DNA from: Pilasporangium apinafurcum
Lineage: Eukaryota; Oomycota; Peronosporomycetes; Pythiales; Pythiaceae
Direction of reading: 5' to 3'
Assembly: GCA_001600495.1 (NCBI GenBank)
Contig: BCKE01000121.1
Location: forward strand, 2,868 to 23,840
Length of the DNA stretch: 20,973 nucleotides
In this document: piece after piece, positions 17,180 through 20,973 of the stretch
Layout of the letters: every line of letters starts with the position of its first letter
How positions within the stretch are numbered: the first letter of the stretch is position 1
Position numbers and translations under genes: made by a program
Notes under the pieces: model-generated
The model's database searches: none
What the model was told of the DNA's origin: nothing
The model's input: only the letters and a program-made list of their open reading frames with translations

Positions 17180-17366
17180 GCATTTTCTGCCAAAGTTAAA
17201 ATCATTTAATAATGGGATATTTCAATTATATATATCCTCTTCCAAAAGTTAAAATCATTTGAGATATTTCAATTATGTATCTTCTGCCGAAGTTAAAATC
17301 ATTTAATAATGATATATTTTAATTATGTATCCTCTTCCAAAAGTTAAAATCATTTAATAGTGGGAT
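17180..17366. repeat. AT-rich tandem repeat, about four ~50-bp units
   Basis: The block AGTTAAAATCATTT recurs at 17194, 17247, 17291 and 17342, each copy preceded by a TTCTGCC or CTCTTCC variant and followed by an AT-rich TATTTCAATTATGTAT-like stretch. Spacings are 53, 44 and 51 bases. The units alternate between two subtypes, suggesting duplication of a dimer. The array ends about 14 bases before recombinase-like coding sequence begins, so it may mark or overlap the left end of the IS607-type element. Confidence 0.7.
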
Positions 17367-17379
17367 CTTCAGGGTCTGG

Positions 17380-17786
17380 TTGACACCAGAACTATCTCGT
17401 GCGCTAGCAGACACAGAACGCGATTCTATGATCTTGAATCGATCGGTAATTCTTTGGAACAAGGAATGGATGTCATTTCATCATCCCGACGCCGACATCG
17501 ACAAAGATCGACGATCGTTTCTTGTCGAGTTTCATCAAGCAACCAAGTACCCGGTCTTGTAAGACAGGAAGCATTGTTGTCGGCTGCTTTCCCAGATAGT
17601 GAAGGTATTACCAACATTGCTCCCGGTCTCAACTACAGCAAGTCAGGAATGTCCAGATTGGTGACGATGGTACGTAGAGAGCAGATCTCAAGGATTGTGA
17701 TTACCATCTAAGACCGATGAGACGGATTCTTCGCGCAAATGCGTGAAAGACATAGCATCCAAGTCATGGTGCAGGCTGACCAATAA
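17380..17786 (+). pseudogene. IS607-type serine recombinase (TnpA) remnant
   Basis: The N-terminal part (LADTERDSMILNRSVILWNK) may be a decayed MerR-like helix-turn-helix in a first frame. After a frameshift near 17515 comes the serine-recombinase core: CRVSSSNQ, with the nucleophile Ser codon probably at 17532-17534, then LVRQEALLSAAFPD, GLNYSKSGMSRLV and REQISRIVITI. A DR pair at 17712-17717 stands where DRLxRFG is expected. In-frame stops fall at TAA 17709, TGA 17718 and TAA 17784. The C-terminal end of the catalytic domain is missing, so there is a deletion as well as point decay. IS607 TnpA enzymes move the element through a serine-linked intermediate. Confidence 0.68.
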
Positions 17787-17801
17787 TTCCATAAAAAAAC
17801 A

Positions 17802-19093
17802 ATGAAGACATGGAGCCACAAGAAGATATCTCATCTCGCGTTAACGTCTTCGTTATCAGAAGGAATTGAAGAAGTGCAGAAATGCTCAGAAACCTACAAA
17901 AAGATCAAACGACGCAAGACAGACAAACCAAGTTCGAACAGTACCTTGAAAGTGAGGCTGTATTCAGCAAAGGAACAGAAGCAATTTCTCAGGAAGATGT
18001 TTGGTACTATTGAGCAATTTATAATAAGATTGTTGAACTGCCAAGAGAAGAGTGCTACAAGTTATCTCCACAAGACATGAATGCCAAGTATCACCCGATC
18101 TCTCAAAAACATTCGTTGGCCGACTATCTTCCAAAATATCATTTGAAAGTTAATGAGGAAGTCGTGAGTTCGACCTACAGAGATTTTGCGAAAGCTTTGG
18201 ATTCATCGAGAGAGTTATTCGAATCTATGAAGGGTAAAGAAAAGAAGACTTCCTTTCCTTAGTTGAGGCTCAAGTCAAGAAAAGATAATAAGACTTCAGT
18301 TAAAATCCAACCTTGATCGCTAGAGTATGTTCAAGGTCAACTTCGACTCTTTCTACGATATTTTGGGTTCTCCAAGAACGAAGGCATCGTAATCAAAGGG
18401 TAACTTCCAGAACTTCGGTATTCCGTTCGTCTATAATGAACTCGAGAAGATCGTTACTATCTCTGCATTCCTCGGCTAAAAGAATCCGAACAGACAGGTC
18501 CTCTTTGAACATGTGCTATTGATTCAGGGGTCCGTAATATCATCACATTATATGACCCTCATGGGATGACTGTAAGCGTGGACACCACCAGCAATGCAAT
18601 CTTCAACCGTTGTCTGCTGGTTGATCGTCTCAAGTCTCAGTTGTCTCAAGAAAAATCCAAGCGAAAACGTTATCGACTGAGAAAGAGAGTTTACCGAATC
18701 TTTCAACGAATGAAAACGATGATATCCGACATGCATAAAAAAGTTTCCAAGTGGTTGTCTGATAACCACCATGAAGTTCTTCTCCCATCTTTTGGTACAT
18801 CAGAGCCGACGTCCAAACAAAAAAGAATTTCAAGTAAGACTTCAAGATCAATGCTCACGTGGTCTCATTACAAGTTTAAAAAGCTACTAAGGTAAAAGAT
18901 AGAAAGGACTGACGGAAGGGTGATCGACTGTAGGGAACACTTTACAACGAAGACTTGTTCTCAGTGTGAGAGAATCAACCACACGATTGAATACCAGAAA
19001 GTCTTCAAGTGTCCTCACTGCAAGTTTGTTCTCGATAGAGATGTCAACACTGCTTGCAACATCTTTCTCAAGAACGAAGAGTTACTCACTTAG
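17802..19093 (+). pseudogene. Fanzor2 RNA-guided nuclease, frameshifted but with all catalytic blocks
   Basis: This starts at the ATG at 17802. The entry motif STLKVRLYSAKEQKQFLRKMF is followed by a frameshift near 18020 and YNKIVELPREECYKL. Next come TYRDFAKALDSSREL and YFGFSKNEGIVIKG. RuvC-I is AIDSGVRNIITLYD, with the catalytic Asp codon at 18521-18523 and Ser replacing the usual Pro. RuvC-II is LLPSFGTSE, Glu codon at 18803-18805. A four-Cys zinc finger (CSQC, then CPHC) leads to RuvC-III, DRDVNTACNIF. Stops include TAG 18260, TGA 18314, TAA 18401, TAA 18434 and TAA 18893; the frame also shifts locally around 18440-18515. TnpB and Fanzor proteins cut DNA guided by an RNA from the element's own 3' end. 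This copy is dead, but every catalytic residue is still recognisable. Confidence 0.8.
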
Positions 19094-19099
19094 GCTCTT

Positions 19100-19146
19100 A
19101 GAGTTCAGGTGCCCGGGGATACCTTCTCCGGAGGTGTCAGGTGTTC
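19100..19146 (+). ncRNA. Candidate omega-RNA 3' hairpin of the Fanzor element
   Basis: Twenty bases after the Fanzor stop lies a stem of seven pairs, CCGGGGA (19113-19119) with TCTCCGG (19125-19131), one of them G-U, around a 5-nt loop. It is much more GC-rich than its surroundings. TnpB and Fanzor guide RNAs are transcribed from the 3' end of the gene into the flanking DNA and usually end in such structures. The position fits; RNA identity is inferred only. Confidence 0.42.
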
Positions 19147-19209
19147 TATGTTCGCTTAGAGTATCGACCCGTAGAAGACTCGTAAAGTTATCATGGTTAC
19201 TTTGGTATC

Positions 19210-19500
19210 TCATGGTAATTTTACGATCTTCAGAGGTGGGATAGTTTCAATCATAATTCCTTGTGCAAAGATCTTACGAAGCTTTAGTAACTCGAGCAAT
19301 TCCTTGATTGGAACATTGAAACAGTAAAGTGCTTCAAGACTTGGATATGGAGGGATAGCACTGATATTAGTGTTATAGATGGATAAGAACTTAAGATTTG
19401 GAAGATCTTCAGGTAATGATTGTACTTTATCATATTTTGAGCAATCTAGATACACAGTATCTTCTGGAGTTGTTGTTTGATCACAAATTTGACACATCAT
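19210..19500 (-). CDS. Short leucine-rich-repeat ORF, giant-virus-like
   Basis: This encodes 96 residues from the ATG at 19500. The start carries a CxxC (MMCQICD) and a later Cys (YLDCS). Three irregular leucine-rich repeats follow: LPEDLPNLKFLSIYNTNISAI, then IPPYPSLEALYCF and VPIKELLELLKLRKIF. The short ~20-residue, TxI-xIP-type repeats and the Cys-containing N-terminus resemble small LRR proteins common in mimivirus-like giant viruses, where their role is unknown. It stops about 65 bases from the 3' limit of the Fanzor element. It may be a truncated gene cut by that insertion, or simply a small intact one. Function is not known. Confidence 0.5.
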   Translation of the reverse strand: MMCQICDQTTTPEDTVYLDCSKYDKVQSLPEDLPNLKFLSIYNTNISAIPPYPSLEALYCFNVPIKELLELLKLRKIFAQGIMIETIPPLKIVKLP

Positions 19501-19630
19501 ATTCACTATATTAGTGGATCAAGAAAAGTACCAATTATGGAATTGAATGCAAGAAGCTGTTAAAATGCAGTAATTTGGTGTGAAAGCTAACTATGGCATT
19601 TTTTCGTACCATCTATTGCGTTATCATATT

Positions 19631-20179
19631 TTAGGCACCGAACATTGCGACAAACTCCGCGGCATCTTTGCCCACTTGCACCACATTGTCGGCCACACCA
19701 GCAATCTCACCGGTTGCATGTTTGGCCTCCCCGAGGATGTCCATGAAGTTGTTCCACCCGTCACCAGGCGCGTCATTGGGCCAAAAGAAGGCAACCACGT
19801 AGCCCTTCACGGAGTCCGGGAGCACTACAGTCCCAAAGTTGGAGAGTACGCCAAAGATCTTCGCTTTCAGGAATTGGATTGCAACGTTGCCACGGTCCTC
19901 GCCGAGATCCACCATATTGAATTTCATACCCTTGTTGAGTCCGTCCATGTGGTGACCATAACTATCCCCACACTTGATCGGGTAACCGAACACGTTGGTT
20001 GTGGTGACGATCAGCTCCTTCGTCCAGGCGTCTTCCGGCGTGATAAGGCATATTACCGTGTGATTGTCAGGGTGTTTGGCTGCCTGGCAGATCACGTCGT
20101 TGCGGTCGAAGGTATATATACGATGAAGCTTGGCCGTTTCTTCCATGGCTTCTATCGCGCGTTTTATAATATCATCCAT
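19631..20179 (-). CDS. Orphan soluble protein, relatively GC-rich
   Basis: This encodes 182 residues from the ATG at 20179; the frame is open further upstream but has no earlier ATG within the ORF. I do not recognise the family. The N-terminus (MDDIIKRAIEAMEETAKLHR) is helical. The middle is mixed, with FDRNDVICQAAKHPDNHTV, CGDSYGHHMDG and LPDSVKGYVVAFFWPNDAPG. The end is an amphipathic helix (ILGEAKHATGEIAGVADNVV). There is no signal peptide or transmembrane segment. It has no stops, and its base composition is visibly richer in G and C than the flanks. This may mean a conserved cellular gene or recent arrival by transfer. A spliced upstream exon is possible. Confidence 0.62.
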   Translation of the reverse strand: MDDIIKRAIEAMEETAKLHRIYTFDRNDVICQAAKHPDNHTVICLITPEDAWTKELIVTTTNVFGYPIKCGDSYGHHMDGLNKGMKFNMVDLGEDRGNVAIQFLKAKIFGVLSNFGTVVLPDSVKGYVVAFFWPNDAPGDGWNNFMDILGEAKHATGEIAGVADNVVQVGKDAAEFVAMFGA

Positions 20180-20973
20180 TGAGGTTATGTTTTCTTGCCA
20201 ACCGCGGGTTTCCTGCAGCAATATCCAAATGCAACAAACCGATTGTTAATCAGAGAATCACATGTATCATGAGATTTCGTTCCGAGACATGTTCTTTTTG
20301 CTCTATTTTTACCTGTTGCTACTCTGGCAGCTTCGTTGAAAATTGAAAAATGAAGACCAGATCTCCCAACAACGCATGTTGCATTGGTCGAGGAGGCTAA
20401 ATCTGGTCAGATGAGGTTTTTAAGAGGGCAATTGCCAAAGTGTTCTTTGATTTTACGCAGCAACATGTAGTTTGGCTCGTTTGCGAATTACGCGGAGGAA
20501 AGATGTAGCGGCAGCTGAGTTAGAAAAGCTTTACCCAACATTTTGGAATGATTCTCATGGGGTAGAGTTGTACCCATATATATAATATATCACCTCACAG
20601 TTTCGTCACAAGATGAAGACTAGAAGTACAACACTCATTTTTACGAACGTAGAAATGGGTTTTTTGTTGAGTCCGACTGGATTAGAAAATCATTATCCAA
20701 CATTTTGGGATGGTTCCCATGAGGACTAGATATACAAACAGTCATCTTTAATACGACCGTAGAAATGGGTTTTTGTTAGGTTCGACTGAATATTACGTCA
20801 TCACAGTGTAAATGAACAAGGTTTCACTTCGATCCAAATAGTAGATTCTCTTTAACAAGCAATCCGCGAGCCAACGGTGCCAGTTTTCAGTTGTTTTCCT
20901 AAACTCAAAAAATCCGCAACTGCCTTTTAGCACATAATATTTTGGCATAGGATAGTTTTTTATTTGTAATGAT
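20180..20973. other. Non-coding stretch with degenerate tandem duplication
   Basis: No gene is supported. It holds the duplicated block annotated at 20520-20790; the remainder is AT-rich and featureless to the eye. Confidence 0.4.
20520..20790. repeat. Two tandem degenerate units
   Basis: Unit 1 (about 20520-20681) and unit 2 (about 20682-20790) share the same block order. Each has TTAGAAAA, then CCAACATTTTGG, a GATGGTTCCCATGAGG-like stretch, ACG-CGTAGAAATGGGTTTTT and a TCCGACTGGA / TTCGACTGAA end. Unit 2 lacks about 50 bases from the middle of unit 1. Confidence 0.62.

Larger units (their letters stand above)
17380..19146 (+). mobile_element. Decayed IS607-type transposon carrying Fanzor2
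   Basis: A serine recombinase of the IS607 type is followed after about 15 bases by a Fanzor with full RuvC and zinc-finger remains, then by a GC-rich hairpin. This order (tnpA, tnpB-like gene, guide RNA at the 3' end) is that of IS607 elements and of eukaryotic and giant-virus Fanzor2 elements. IS607 elements have no terminal inverted repeats, so the ends given are the limits of recognisable sequence only. Both genes carry several stops and frameshifts; the element is not autonomous. Confidence 0.72.

Noticed and set aside
19580-20182. A 200-codon plus-strand ORF overlapping the orphan gene, with many His and Val residues
   Set aside because: Both strands are open, so the choice is not certain. 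The minus-strand product has more natural composition (amphipathic helices at both ends) and a good ATG, while the plus-strand one is rich in His from antisense codons. Transcript data could reverse this.

Overview
The window looks like accessory, repeat-rich DNA of a eukaryotic microbe, most likely an oomycete. The best evidence is an intact Crinkler (CRN) effector gene at 10197-12116. It has the CRN N-terminal header (a LYLAK variant of LxLFLAK, then an HVLV motif) followed by a P-loop NTPase and a nuclease-like tail. An oomycete-like Inr/FPR core promoter lies just upstream. The DNA is AT-rich and carries six N bases, four of them in a LINE, as expected of a draft assembly with collapsed repeats. 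A CRN-bearing chytrid or arbuscular mycorrhizal fungus cannot be excluded from sequence alone.

Layout. 1-465: non-coding, with two adjacent perfect hairpins. 466-1661 (-): a truncated, broken Fanzor (eukaryotic TnpB relative). 1787-2525: a non-coding element with ~160-bp inverted repeats. 2880-3300: a probable tRNA-derived SINE. 3493-3682: a dispersed repeat, also found at 15552-15749. 3740-7915 (-): three tandem copies of a gene made of 24-residue PDKLDW...WMLPLFEAN repeats. Only the middle copy (5349-7001) is intact. This repeat resembles the LxxNPDKIxW repeats of giant viruses.

8082-12116: two CRN/NTPase genes head to head; the left copy is a pseudogene and the right one is intact. 12383-15749: a 5'-truncated LINE whose single ~3-kb reading frame holds seven stops and no detectable frameshift. 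16080-17033 (-): an intact membrane fatty-acid hydroxylase/sterol desaturase-family gene. 17180-17366: a short AT-rich tandem array. 17380-19146: a decayed IS607-type transposon with a serine recombinase, a Fanzor2 and a candidate omega-RNA hairpin. 19210-19500 (-): a short leucine-rich-repeat ORF of giant-virus flavour. 19631-20179 (-): a relatively GC-rich orphan gene. 20180-20973: non-coding, with a degenerate tandem duplication.

The theme is a graveyard of mobile and expanding families (Fanzor/IS607, LINE, SINE, foldback elements, CRN, giant-virus-type repeat genes) with a few surviving intact genes: the CRN, the 22-repeat gene, the hydroxylase and the orphan. The most unusual system is the IS607 serine recombinase plus Fanzor2 plus omega-RNA-like unit. 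It is a eukaryotic RNA-guided nuclease transposon caught in decay, and a second, diverged Fanzor sits at the other end of the window. All function statements are inferred from motifs read by eye; no database search was run.
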